Shown in pieces: positions 34,531 to 45,731 of a DNA stretch of 64,000 nucleotides. Position 1 is the stretch's first letter; the number at the start of each line of letters is the position of its first letter. A model generated the notes under the pieces. It was not told the DNA's origin. It made no database searches and saw only the letters and a list, made by a program, of their open reading frames with translations. The stretch spans positions 35,949,425 to 36,013,424 of the forward strand of contig CAIIXF020000010.1 in assembly GCA_903813345.2 (NCBI GenBank), read 5' to 3'. A program made the position numbers and the translations under genes. The DNA is from Owenia fusiformis. Lineage: Eukaryota > Annelida > Polychaeta > Sabellida > Oweniidae.

Positions 34531-35498
34531 TATGTCCTTTACCAGATTTTTTCTTTGCAGATTCTTCTCTGGCTCTTTTCTACTCTTTTATGCAACTTAG
34601 AATATATGCCCTCCTTTATATTTATGTACATATATCCACACCTAGGCGACTTCAAAGCTCAACTCAAAAGCCACTCTAAAATGTTTAACATCGTTGAACA
34701 ACGTTTCCTGACATTTCGATAAGCCTATTTAAACTGGAAAATCTTCGCAACCTTTTCCTGGATACTCTCAACACTTGATGCAATTTTATCGACAGAAATC
34801 ATGATCTCAATAAGATTTTATAAATGGGCAACCTCCAGGTTTATCAATTATTAAGCCTCGTACTCTATTTCACTCTTTCAATTACTGGATCAAACAAATT
34901 CGTATTGGCAAGACAATTTGCTGAATCGTTACGGGCAGTTAGTTTAAATAGACTGAGAAACTCTTGCATATATTCTATTTGAAGCTCTTAAATCTGAAAA
35001 ACTTAGAGTTATTAGATGGTATAGATTTCTTAGGGTGTACTTAATTAAAGGTAGAATGAAATATAGTATACTCTGAGTATAACTCATCCTTATGTTTTCC
35101 TATTAGAAATTTAATGGCTATGAATTATCATGATTGAGTTTTAGAGCCTTGTGCCCTGAGTGGAGCCGGTTAGCTAAAAGTAAGATGAAGTTCACTTTTA
35201 AAAGCGAAGCCAGATGGATGGAAAAGGGTAAAAGCTTTGAAAACTCTGTTCTGGTTGGTTCAGGCTAGATAGATCAAAGGATTCTCTCTACCTCAGAGTG
35301 CAGATGAAACTTTCTTAAAGAAGCAATATTAAACTATATTGAAAAGGGTATTGCAATTACTGAATGCAATTTTGTTCACAAGGCATACCTAATATGTCAT
35401 TTCTTGAATAAATAAAAACTTAACCTAAAAACAGTAAAATCTGTAGTCGTAACACAGCAAGTCAGATACTGGACACGAAAGGGAGTGCTCAATTTAAT

Positions 35499-35570
35499 GC
35501 CCCATATGAGAATCGAACCCAGGACCTTCCACTCCAGTCAGATGCTCTACCGCTTGAGCAATAATGGGGC
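35499..35570 (-). pseudogene. tRNA-like sequence, 72 nt (SINE head or tRNA pseudogene)
   Basis: In minus-strand sense GCCCCAT at the 5' end pairs perfectly with ATGGGGC at the 3' end (7-bp acceptor stem). TGCTC..GAGCA forms a D arm, and GGGTTCGATT supplies the B box. The anticodon arm does not pair (TCTGA against GGAAG) and the D arm is displaced by one base, so a working tRNA is unlikely. Confidence 0.6.
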
Positions 35571-35699
35571 TAGCCATTACCTAGGCTGTAGTAGCAACTT
35601 GCTATAAAGTGTCATAACCAAATACCAAACTAATAGTAAAATGAGAACCTATGTAAAATTCAAAAATAATACACATCTTGAAGAATATCTCACTACTGA

Positions 35700-35880
35700 A
35701 AATAACTTTGAAAAAGAAAACTATTTACAAAACTGAGACTCAGTGACCATCCATTAGAGATTGAAGCAGGAAAATACAAAAATAAAAATGTACAGAACGC
35801 AAATGTACAAAATGTTTAGGTAACAGTGTTGAAGATAAACTGCACTTTGTTATGAGATGCAAAAACTATGAAAGTGAGCT
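35700..35880 (+). mobile_element. LINE 3' fragment: reverse transcriptase C-terminus, one frameshift
   Basis: Plus strand reads LRLSDHPLEIEAGKYKNKNV, then after a frameshift near 35,800 ERKCTKCLGNSVEDKLHFVM RCKNYESEL. This is the same LR..HPLEIE.G, C..C, VED..HF..RC block as in the 10.3-kb fragment but from a different, better preserved family. It is cut short at 35,882 by the MITE. Confidence 0.75.
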
Positions 35881-35882
35881 CA

Positions 35883-36245
35883 CGCGGTACTAACTCACTG
35901 GGGCGTATTGAAACCAAAACGCCCCGCAAAACTGTTCATTTGAATTTCAAATCTACCCTGTCTTTGGAAAATCAATAATTGTGAGTCTCACACTACACTG
36001 TTTTTCTTCAAACTTGCTCCATTTAAACCTTCACAGAAATACCTTTCATTCAAATCATGCTTTAATGTACAGAGTCCCTCGTTTTAGCGGCGTTTTGGTC
36101 CTTAGATGCAAGATGCAAATTTTTAGAGATTTCAACCAAAATCCTTGATATCGCGCCAGTTCTTCTATCACTCTCCATCGTCGTCACCCCCAAACGGTTT
36201 TGCCGGGCTTTTTGGTTTGATAAGCCCTGGTGAGTTAGTACCGCG
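35883..36245. mobile_element. MITE with CGCGGTACTAACTCAC ends
   Basis: The left end CGCGGTACTAACTCACTGGG and right end CCCTGGTGAGTTAGTACCGCG are inverted copies enclosing 363 bp. No transposase. A minus-strand open frame across it (36,062-36,298) extends outside the element and is not supported as a gene. No clear target duplication. It truncates the LINE fragment. Confidence 0.7.
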
Positions 36246-36399
36246 CGATAAATGCCCTGATAACACATTGGCAGTGCCTCGATAAACTCTAAATTCATGA
36301 CAGTACATGTTTCGTCGCTACTACATGTATGATACGGTTAAAGTTAACCTGTCATGGTCTAAAATCTTTGCATCCCAGGGACAAAAAATACCTAAAAAG

Positions 36400-36680
36400 T
36401 CATTATTTTGGGGGGGGCATTCTCATACCAGATCCCAAAATTTGGGTCCATTGCCATACCAAATGTCAAACAAGGTACCCCATCATGTGCGCCGAGGATC
36501 CCCGTTTACTGTATCATCAGATTTCAATATGTTCCCATAGCAATCTGTCAAATTTCAATGTGTTCCCATACCACCCAAAAACCCATACCAAATGTCTAAA
36601 TGTAACACCAATGCCATACCAAATCTCCAAATATAGGACCAATGCCATACCAAATATCCAACTCCCTGGATCCAACTATA
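36400..36680. repeat. Degenerate short-motif repeat (CCATACCAAAT)
   Basis: CCATACCAAATG(T)C or a variant recurs near 36,452, 36,588, 36,614 and 36,644, each followed by TAA/CAA and a GGACCAATG-like link. About 30-bp spacing in the right part. Old and imperfect. It keeps frames open by chance. Confidence 0.45.
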
Positions 36681-38920
36681 AGACAAAGGGGATTCAAAAT
36701 ATATAAAATCCCGGGAAGAAGGGAGATCTTTGAGGAAATTGATCCTCAAAAAAGAAAAAAAAACTCAAATTAGGATATGTGTAAAAATGCCATTCCAAAA
36801 TGAGAATGGTCATGGAAAATATGTTACCGCTCATAAATCTGTGACCCGGAAGTACCAATATGAAGGAATTTGACGGTTAAAATAAGTTAAATGTTGCATG
36901 CAAATATTGCGATCAAAAACGAAAATGTCTTCGTTCTGCCAATAAACTCAGACAATTGTGGATTCAACTACATGAAAAGAATGCTAAAATACCAAGGAAT
37001 CCATTGAAGAAGGTATCTGAAGTGTAAGAAGCGCAAAAAAATTCTCCCATGTTGTAATCACATAGGCAAAAGATTGAGATGTTCACAGGACCATAGCAGA
37101 TAGTCATGGCACGGGATAAGCTACAGTAAAGGCCCAGGCCTTCGGTTCGGGCGAACCCCCCCCCTGGCCAAAAATTCTTTCAAAATCCAGGGCCGTCAGA
37201 TGGGGGGGTGCGATGGGTGCGACCGCACCCCCCTTTATCACCCAACAAAAAAAATTTTGATTTTTTTTTGAAAATTTTTTTTTTGTAATTTTTTTTTCAT
37301 TGACTCATACACTTTGAAAGTACCCAGAAAGCACCAAATAGCATCTTAAAATTGTAAAATTTTCTAGGGGTATTGGCCACCCCTCACCCCCCCCCCACAA
37401 AACAATGGAAAAGCTCTAAATTTATTTTAGTGTTTTGTCTCAGACACTTTAAAAGTGCCCAGACATCATCAAATAGTGTTTCTGGGGGACTTGCTCCCCC
37501 TCTTGCATCTTGCACTTTCATAGCCCCCCCCCCCCTCTGGCGCCCCCCCCCCCCTCTTGACCCCCCCCCCCCCAAAAAAAATTGTGATTTTCTCAAATTC
37601 TTTAATTGACTCATACACTTTGAAAGTGCCCAGAAAGCACCAAATAGCGTCTTAAAATTGTAAAATTTTCTAGGGGGAGTGGGCGACCCCTCACACCCCA
37701 AACAAAACAATGGAAAAGTTCTGAATTTGTTTTATGTATTGTTTCAGACACTTTTAAATTGCCCAGACATCATCAAATAGCTCCTTGATAAAGTTAATGA
37801 TTCTGGAAGACTAACACTTACTCGCCCTCTGGCATCCCCACTCCACCTCCCCCTCTGGCAGCCCCCCCCCCCCCCCTTAACACCCCCCCCCCCCCCAAAA
37901 AGAGATTTTTCACATTTTTTTATTGACTCATACCCTTTGAAAGTGCCCAGAAAGCACCAAATAGCATCTCAAAATTGTAAAATTTTCTTGGGAAATAGGC
38001 ACTTTTAGGCACAGACACTTTTAAAGTGCCCAAACTTCATCGAATAGCACCTTGATATTGTAAATTTTGATATGGGGGACAAACACTTGCTCCCCCTCTG
38101 GCACCCCAGCCCCACCTCCCCCTCTGGCACCCCTCCCCCCCCTTTGACACTCCCAAAATTTGAAAAAAATTGTGATTGTTTTTCAATGTTTTTATTGACT
38201 AATACACTTTAAAAGTGCCCAGAAGCACCAAATATCATCTTTAAATTGTAAAACTTTCTAGGAGAGTTAGCCACCCCTCACATCCCCTACAAAACAAAAG
38301 AAAATATTCTGAATTTCATGTATTGTCTCAGACATTTTTTAAGTGCCCAGACATCCATCAAATAGCACCTTGATATGGTCAATGTCTCTGGGGGACAACA
38401 CCTTGCTCCCCTACTGGCACCCCACCCCACTTCACCCTCTCATCCTCTTTGACACCCCCAAAAGAATTTGAAAAAAAATCACATTTTTCTTATTGACTCA
38501 TAACGGACAGGCGTACCAGATGGTTGCAAATTCGCTCCAAATACAACCAAATTTCAAAATTTTCCTGGGGGGAGAACCCCCAGACCCCCTGAATGCTCAG
38601 TTTTTTATTCACTCAACTCTTATTCCCGCGGTGGTGGCGTACTACTTAGAAACTTACACTTTGAAAGCACCAAATAGCATCTCAAAACTGTAAAATTTTC
38701 TAGGGGGAGTGGACCACTCCTCATACCCCCCACAAAACAATTGGAACGTTTGGAAGTTGCATTTGTTAATTCCAAACCAATATAGGAAGTAACTGACCCC
38801 CCCCCTCTGTCTTACGCGATTTGATTTACGCGGCAAAAAAATGACAATTTAATATTCTCTTTAGTAAGCTAAAAACCGCACCCCCTTGGAGAAAAGTGTC
38901 TTACGGGCCTGAAATCATGC

Positions 38921-39052
38921 AGTTTTTCACCATTTAGAGCACTTCTCAAGTGATTTTAGCCATATTTGGGCCAAAATTGTCAAATGTGAACCCCCCCTGG
39001 AAATTTTTGAAAAATGAACCCCCCCCCTTGGCAAATCCTGGCTACGGGCCTG
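38921..39052. mobile_element. MITE family N, right-end fragment
   Basis: Body GCAGTTTTTCACCATT, ATATTTGGGCC, GTCAAATGTGAACC, then CCTTGGCAAATCCTGGCTAC GGGCCTG. It aligns with 52,331-52,455. The left end is not separable from the Foldback-like arm, which ends in a similar CAGGCCCGTA sequence. Confidence 0.55.
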
Positions 39053-39689
39053 AGACCATACCCTGAATGCTCGGATGACCCAAAGTTTTCCCAAGTTGTT
39101 ATGATGGTTCTGATATGTTTTTAATAGAGAAAGACCATGGAGATTATGTAAGTTCTTGGAAACTAGCCTAAAGTCTGAAACTGAAGAAATCATGATAAAC
39201 AAACAAACAAACTTTTTTGAGTTTTCCAAATGAAATTTTCAACTTACTTGCTGTATGTCTCCCGGCGTTCACCATGCACCCTGCAACATAAGTTATTGTT
39301 TCATCCAGTTATTGTCTCAATTACTTTGTTTTGGTGTATATGACTTGTTTCTATGCAAAAACAAACTTTCGGTGTTTATGAATTCTTCCTCGATCATTCT
39401 CAAGTTCTCAAAACGAGGCTACATTTAATTGTTGTATTTTTCGGAGTGACATCTATAAATCAATTAATAATGCAGAACATCACTTCTTTGGTGAGCGAGA
39501 GAGCTGGATACGTCCTTGCGTTAATCCCGGCGTTAATGCGCTAATTCAAGATACACAAAAAAAACAAATTCTCCTCAACAGCTCAACACTTCAAAAAGAA
39601 CTGAATCAGAGGAGTGTCCATAATAAGAATGTTGATACTTTTTGATTTGAGGTTTCATTTGACAGTCCTAGATGCCAAATAAATAAAAT
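39053..39689. other. Intergenic, nothing recognised
   Basis: No exon, repeat or RNA gene was recognised, apart from a short (CAAA)n run near 39,198. Confidence 0.45.
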
Positions 39690-39985
39690 CTCACCACTCC
39701 CTCCCCCTGCTTCCTGTCAGGTCCTTCTAGCTCCTTCTCTCTCTAATTGCCTTTCCTTGCACATCACACTCTCTGCTCTTTCTTTTAATTGACCCCATAT
39801 CTGGATTCCAACCAACCTCTCATTAGCTCAGATGTTAAAGGGTTATCTTATTCACAGAGGATGAAGTTCTCTTTTAAAAGAACAAATAGTCACTCACTAC
39901 TGTAACTACTGTATATTGACCAATCAAAGTATATTTTCTTATATTCCAGTACATTCTTGGATGGATCAACTTTTCTTTCTTAGAA
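39690..39985. repeat. Dispersed repeat Y, copy 1
   Basis: Matches 49,745-49,990 in direct orientation: CTCCCTCCCCCTGCTTCCTG, CTCTTTTAAAAGAACAAATA, GTCACTCACTACTGTAACTA, TACATTCTTGGATGGATCAA. Its CTCTTTTAAAAG core also occurs in the X copies in reverse, so X and Y may share a module. Confidence 0.65.
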
Positions 39986-40099
39986 AAAAATTAATCAAGG
40001 CCTTATTTACAAATCAGAACTGGGATTGGTGCTAAATTATTGCTATTTCTTAGTAAAATGTCATCCTTCGGTACATCCGCAAAATTATCGATCGCACCC

Positions 40100-40330
40100 C
40101 ACTGGCGGATCCAAGGGGGAGAATGGGAACATTTTGAGCCCCAAAAATTTCGTTTGGCCTAAAAATGGGTCTTTTTGGGCAAAATTTGGCCTATTTGGAC
40201 CTTTATTAGTATCAAAAATGGGCCTCAAATTTTCAAAATATGGGCCCAATTTTTGGTCTGAGGGGCCCAAAATTTTTAGAAGAACTTGAAATCTGCCCCC
40301 CCCCCTTGTTAGCTCCTGGATCCGCTACTG
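40100..40330. mobile_element. MITE family M, copy 1 (CACTGGCGGATCC ends)
   Basis: Starts CACTGGCGGATCCAAGGGGG and ends CTCCTGGATCCGCTACTG. CACCC at 40,095-40,099 and 40,331-40,335 is a 5-bp target duplication. The interior is a run of GGGCC-containing blocks (AAATTTGGCC, TTTTGGGCCC). Non-coding. Confidence 0.75.
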
Positions 40331-40625
40331 CACCCCGTATATAGAGATTATCCTATATTTTAGAATATTCATGTCCAGTTTTCTTAGCTATGGCTAGATT
40401 TTCCTGTTCTTTCGGATATTCCCATTATTTTCTTGAATTTTTGATCTACCGGATGCTCCTTCCCTTCTTTAACATATTTACACAGCCAATATAATTCGGC
40501 GCTGTTTCGGCATCAAATAAAATTCGGCAAAACCTTTCAACACCAAAATTTGGCACCGGGCTAGTTAGTCATTTTGGCACCGAAAATCAGATTGCATTTT
40601 GGGGGGGATGTAAACCATCACATTA

Positions 40626-43600
40626 TTATACCGATGCGCATTGTACCGAAACCCGTTATACCGATACGTGTTCTACCGAAAACCATTGCTGTGTACCGAC
40701 ATCATGATTTTGTGATGTAAAAAGGCTTGCAATGGAAGATGTATGCTAAGAGTAGAATATGATAATCATCTACATTTAATCAGCAAGACAAGGCAAGAAA
40801 TAGCAACAGAATACTAGATATACATGTAATATACATATATAATATATGAAGTAGGCTTCACCATGGAAGGGAAACTCAAAACTGCAAGCAACCTCAAAGT
40901 CAAACCTTCGTGTAAATGTTCACGGTGTTATAGCATGACGGTTACGACACCTCTGAAAACGAGATTAGACGACTACCTGATTTATCCAATAAAATGGCCG
41001 CGATGGAACAGAAAACTAAGGTTGGTGCATTATTTTCTTCTACTGTGTACAATGAAAGGATGAACGATTTTTGTAGGCATCGCATTCGGTGATGCATTTA
41101 GTAATGTATATTTTGAACGTATTCTTTGCAAATTGATGCCCGGGGATGACATGAAATAAGCGAAAAACTGTTGAGTTTGATGTTCAAAACTACACAAAAT
41201 TTAGTAATTTGTTCATTTTTCTTGTTATGGCATGGTCTACATTGCCTAACGACCTCGGGGTATATAGATGTAACCTACATACGATCATAAAAACCCAATT
41301 GAGCATTGGAAACCACCTAATATGTTCTACTTAAGCTATAATATTGTATTTTTAATTTGCGTTCAAATATGTATCCCAGATTCATTATGATTAATTTTGT
41401 CATATTCATCAGTACTTGACGCTAATTCTTCTTTTGCCTCTTCATTGCTATCTTTTTGACTTAAATTGGTTTCATAAATAAAGCAAGACACAATTTTTCC
41501 TTGCCCTATACAGGCTCAAACAAGAGCGTCTCTTGCGAGTCCTGAAAACAAATATAAGCAATTCAATATTTCGTTTCTTACCCATTATAACAATTACAAG
41601 GGAAGATGCTATCAGAACTAGCAATTAACCTTGACTTAAAAGATGTACATGCACGTAACCGTCCGCTAAATATCTAATGTAAATCTAATACAATACGTTA
41701 CCGTCCTTAGAATTCATACGTAGTCGTCTAACGACATTGCGTTTGAAACCTTATTATTTACAATATAACCTGTTCTGGATTTGTCATTTTATGGCTTGTT
41801 TATATATGTGGCTAGCTATTTCAATCATAAAAATGTCCGTAATGTTGTCAGTTCGTGAAAATATTTCATCATCTATTACATAATGCGTTACATTTGATGT
41901 CAATTCAATTTACTGTATTTTCTTTTTACATTTTTTCACGTTTCTCAGCTCTGAGAAGGGATCCTTGAACTAAGGCTAGACAACACGGAATAAATGATAA
42001 AATTGTGGCATCCATGTGACTTCCATTGTTCTAAATCAGACGTCCTGTGGCCATTAGGCATATTCCTATAAACTATTTAGTTGTTTTCCAAATAAATAGA
42101 CGGACAAAGAGACAAACGACTCCTCTGGGGATCAACTTGAAACAATGACAGGTGGTTCTAGTCTCAAAATAGATGTTCTCTCGTTTGTAAAGATTTTCGT
42201 CAATTCTAATTAATGAATATCATGTATCAAAACTTGAGAACTGTCTAATATTTTACTCCAACTCAACTTTAAATATTGAGAGGGCTAAAAACATGTTGTA
42301 TATGCTATTTTGTTCCAACAAGGTTCGGAAAGACATTTTATTTCATTCTCAAGAATTGGTTGAAAGGAGCAAAAACAATTGCACTAAAAAAAACAAAAAA
42401 TGTTAACAAAAACAGTTATATAAAATATTTCTAAATAATTTTCGCATTAAATTGTTGTCAATCAGTCAACATTACATAAAATACCATGTTTTTTTACAGA
42501 ATGGTTTCAATGATTGGTTTATGAGAAAAACATTGTTGAATTCAGTTCTCCATATCGATACCTATCCTTTGACCATCAATAACTTTGCGCTTGCATTGCA
42601 AGGTTACAAGCATATACGGTATAGTTACACGCAGGAAAACATTTCGGTACAATGCGCTATGACATTCGGTATAACGCCTTTCGGTACAATGCGCTATGAC
42701 ATTCGGTATAACGCCTTTCGGTACAATGCGCTATGACATTCGGTATAACGCCTTTCGGAACAATGCGCTATGACATTCGGTATAACGCCTTTCGGAACAA
42801 TGCGCTATGACATTCGGTATAACGCCTTTCGGAACAATGCGCTATGACATTCGGTATAACGCCTTTCGGTACAATGCGCTATGACATTCGGTATAACGCC
42901 TTTCGGAACAATGCGCTATGACATTCGGTATAACGCCTTTCGGTACAATGCGCTATGACATTCGGTATAACGCCTTTCGGAACAATGCGCTATGACATTC
43001 GGTATAACGCCTTTCGGTACAATGCGCTATGACATTCGGTATAACGCCTTTCGGAACAATGCGCTATGACATTCGGTATAACGCCTTTCGGAACAATGCG
43101 CTTTGACATTCGGTATAACGCCTTTCGGTACAATGCGCTATGACATTCGGTATAACGCCTTTCGGTACAATGCGCTATGACATTCGGTATAACGCCTTTC
43201 GGTACAATGCGCTATGACATTCGGTATAACGCCTTTCGGAACAATGCGCTATGACATTCGGTATAACGCCTTTCGGAACAATGCGCTATGACATTCGGTA
43301 TAACGCCTTTCGGAACAATGCGCTATGACATTCGGTATAACGCCTTTCGGTACAATGCGCTATGACATTCGGTATAACGCCTTTCGGAACAATGCGCTAT
43401 GACATTCGGTATAACGCCTTTCGGAACAATGCGCTATGACATTCGGTATAACGCCTTTCGGTACAATGCGCTATGACATTCGGTATAACGCCTTTCGGAA
43501 CAATGCGCTATGACATTCGGTATAACGCCTTTCGGTACAATGCGCTATGACATTCGGTATAACGCCTTTCGGAACAATGCGCTATGACATTCGGTATAAC

Positions 43601-45183
43601 GCCTTTCGGAACAATGCGCTATGACATTCGGTATAACGCCTTTCGGTACAATGCGCTATGACATTCGGTATAACGCCTTTCGGTACAATGCGCTATGACA
43701 TTCGGTATAACGCCTTTCGGTACAATGCGCTATGACATTCGGTATAACGCCTTTCGGAACAATGCGCTATGACATTCGGTATAACGCCTTTCGGAACAAT
43801 GCGCTATGACATTCGGTATAACGCCTTTCGGAACAATGCGCTATGACATTCGGTATAACGCCTTTCGGTACAATGCGCTATGACATTCGGTATAACGCCT
43901 TTCGGAACAATGCGCTATGACATTCGGTATAACGCCTTTCGGAACAATGCGCTATGACATTCGGTATAACGCCTTTCGGAACAATGCGCTATGACATTCG
44001 GTATAACGCCTTTTGGTACAATGCGCTATGACATTCGGTATAACGCCTTTCGGTACAATGCGCTATGACATTCGGTATAACGCCTTTCGGAACAATGCGC
44101 TATGACATTCGGTATAACGCCTTTCGGAACAATGCGCTATGACATTCGGTATAACGCCTTTCGGAACAATGCGCTATGACATTCGGTATAACGCCTTTCG
44201 GTACAATGCGCTATGACATTCGGTATAACGCCTTTCGGTACAATGCGCTATGACATTCGGTATAACGCCTTTCGGAACAATGCGCTATGACATTCGGTAT
44301 AACGCCTTTCGGAACAATGCGCTATGACATTCGGTATAACGCCTTTCGGAACAATGCGCTATGACATTCGGTATAACGCCTTTCGGTACAATGCGCTATG
44401 ACATTCGGTATAACGCCTTTCGGAACAATGCGCTATGACATTCGGTATAACGCCTTTCGGAACAATGCGCTATGACATTCGGTATAACGCCTTTCGGTAC
44501 AATGCGCTATGACATTCGGTATAACGCCTTTCGGTACAATGCGCTATGACATTCGGTATAACGCCTTTCGGAACAATGCGCTATGACATTCGGTATAACG
44601 CCTTTCGGAACAATGCGCTATGACATTCGGTATAACGCCTTTCGGAACAATGCGCTATGACATTCGGTATAACGCCTTTCGGTACAATGCGCTATGACAT
44701 TCGGTATAACGCCTTTCGGAACAATGCGCTATGACATTCGGTATAACGCCTTTCGGTACAATGCGCTATGACATTCGGTATAACGCCTTTCGGAACAATG
44801 CGCTATGACATTCGGTATAACGCCTTTCGGAACAATGCGCTATGACATTCGGTATAACGCCTTTCGGTACAATGCGCTATGACATTCGGTATAACGCCTT
44901 TCGGAACAATGCGCTATGACATTCGGTATAACGCCTTTCGGTACAATGCGCTATGACATTCGGTATAACGCCTTTCGGAACAATGCGCTATGACATTCGG
45001 TATAACGCCTTTCGGTACAATGCGCTATGACATTCGGTATAACGCCTTTCGGAACAATGCGCTATGACATTCGGTATAACGCCTTTCGGTACAATGCGCT
45101 ATGACATTCGGTATAACGCCTTTCGGTACAATGCGCTATGACATTCGGTATAACGCCTTTCGGTACAATGCGCGTCGGTATAA
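40626..45183. mobile_element. Element with TTATACCGA(T/C)GCGCATTG ends, carrying a 37-bp array
   Basis: The left end TTATACCGATGCGCATTG then TACCGAAA (40,626-40,651) is the inverted match of the right end, where TTTCGGTACAATGCGCGTCG then GTATAA closes at 45,183. CCATCAC occurs just outside both ends (40,615-40,621 and 45,185-45,191) and may be a 7-bp target duplication if the termini are set a few bases outward. A third, separate copy of this end is at 48,970-49,025. The ~2-kb unique part (40,690-42,640) shows no transposase. An open frame at 40,863-41,063 has no recognised domain. Confidence 0.65.
42643..45183. repeat. 37-bp minisatellite, 68 units, made from the element's own terminal repeat
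   Basis: The unit is TTTCGGTACAATGCGC, TATGACA, TTCGGTATAACGCC. Its first and third parts are the two halves of the terminal sequence of the host element (inverted form at 40,626-40,670). Sixty-nine CGG(T/A)ACA sites are present: by my reading 31 T and 38 A. Other changes are very rare (CTTTGAC at 43,103; TTTTGG at 44,012). The last unit runs straight into the terminal GCGCGTCGGTATAA. 37 is not a multiple of three and no coding frame persists. Confidence 0.93.
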
Positions 45184-45731
45184 CCCATCACCTCTCAGCC
45201 CCCTGCTGCAACAAGTTGTCTGCTCCTCGCAGGATTTAAAACCTTAGGATTTTTAAATTTTTTCCAAAACTTAAACTCTAACGGAAAAATTCAATTTTTA
45301 ATGTTTGGGTACAAAACATTTACCGAAATTGAGAACGAACAAATTATTCAAATAGTGTGCCATTACATTTGTGAATCACTTGATAGTTTAGAATAAACAA
45401 CCCCAACCCGCCCCCAAAGGCTTCTAATCATCCCCCACCATTTGAATGTACCTTATCGAAAATAACATTAATTATTTAAAACGTTGTTTAATTATATAGC
45501 ATTATTAAGTTATTACCGTTGGCAGTCAGGAAAGCTAAGACTTGTAAACAGACGTTCAGTCGTTGTTGTATTTGCCGAGGCGCGGTACCTAGTTGTCTTT
45601 CGTATGATTCCTTACAGGTGCACCCAGCGTTTCCTCTAAGTGGAATACCTGCGCTGGTTTATATACTGTGAGTTTATTGACTTTAAGTTTGTCAATTTTA
45701 AATCAATTCAAGGAGCTGTGACTTATTAGAT
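45184..45731. other. Intergenic spacer
   Basis: Nothing recognised between the array element and the next transposon, other than poly-C/poly-G tracts. Confidence 0.4.

Larger units (their letters stand above)
31600..38911. mobile_element. Foldback-like element: 1.7-kb inverted arms around a 3.8-kb centre
   Basis: Arms at 31,600-33,341 and 37,187-38,911 are inverted copies. The outer ends are CAGGCCCGTAAGACACTTTT and its complement, and the inner ends GACGGCCCTGG and CCAGGGCCGTC. Each arm is itself about four tandem units of roughly 300-350 bp. Each unit runs GTGAGGGGTGGCCCACTCCC, AAATTTTAC, TATTTGGTGCTTTCTGGGCA, AGTGTATGAGTCAATAA, a poly-G/poly-C tract, then CAAGGTGCTATTTGATG. This arm structure (tandem repeats inside long inverted repeats) is that of Foldback/Galileo-type elements. 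No transposase is seen in the centre and no target duplication is obvious. The centre carries a SINE-like tRNA fragment, a LINE end and a MITE. Confidence 0.65.

Noticed and set aside
35499-35570. Functional tRNA gene
   Set aside because: The anticodon stem does not pair and the D arm is displaced. Better explained as a SINE head or pseudogene.
36062-36298. 78-codon minus-strand frame as a gene
   Set aside because: It straddles the border of a MITE with inverted ends, and no known domain is visible.
31600-38911. Large inverted repeat as a purely structural or assembly artefact
   Set aside because: The arms differ by many substitutions and by a 260-bp insertion in one arm, which a misassembled duplicate would not show. 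Still listed as moderate confidence because long reads were not available.
40863-41063. 66-codon frame with CKCSRCYS as a zinc-binding protein
   Set aside because: Short, single frame inside an element with no family resemblance or splice partners. The cysteines alone are not enough.
42643-45183. CRISPR-like array
   Set aside because: Repeats of 37 bp follow each other with no unique spacers, in an animal genome. It is a satellite.
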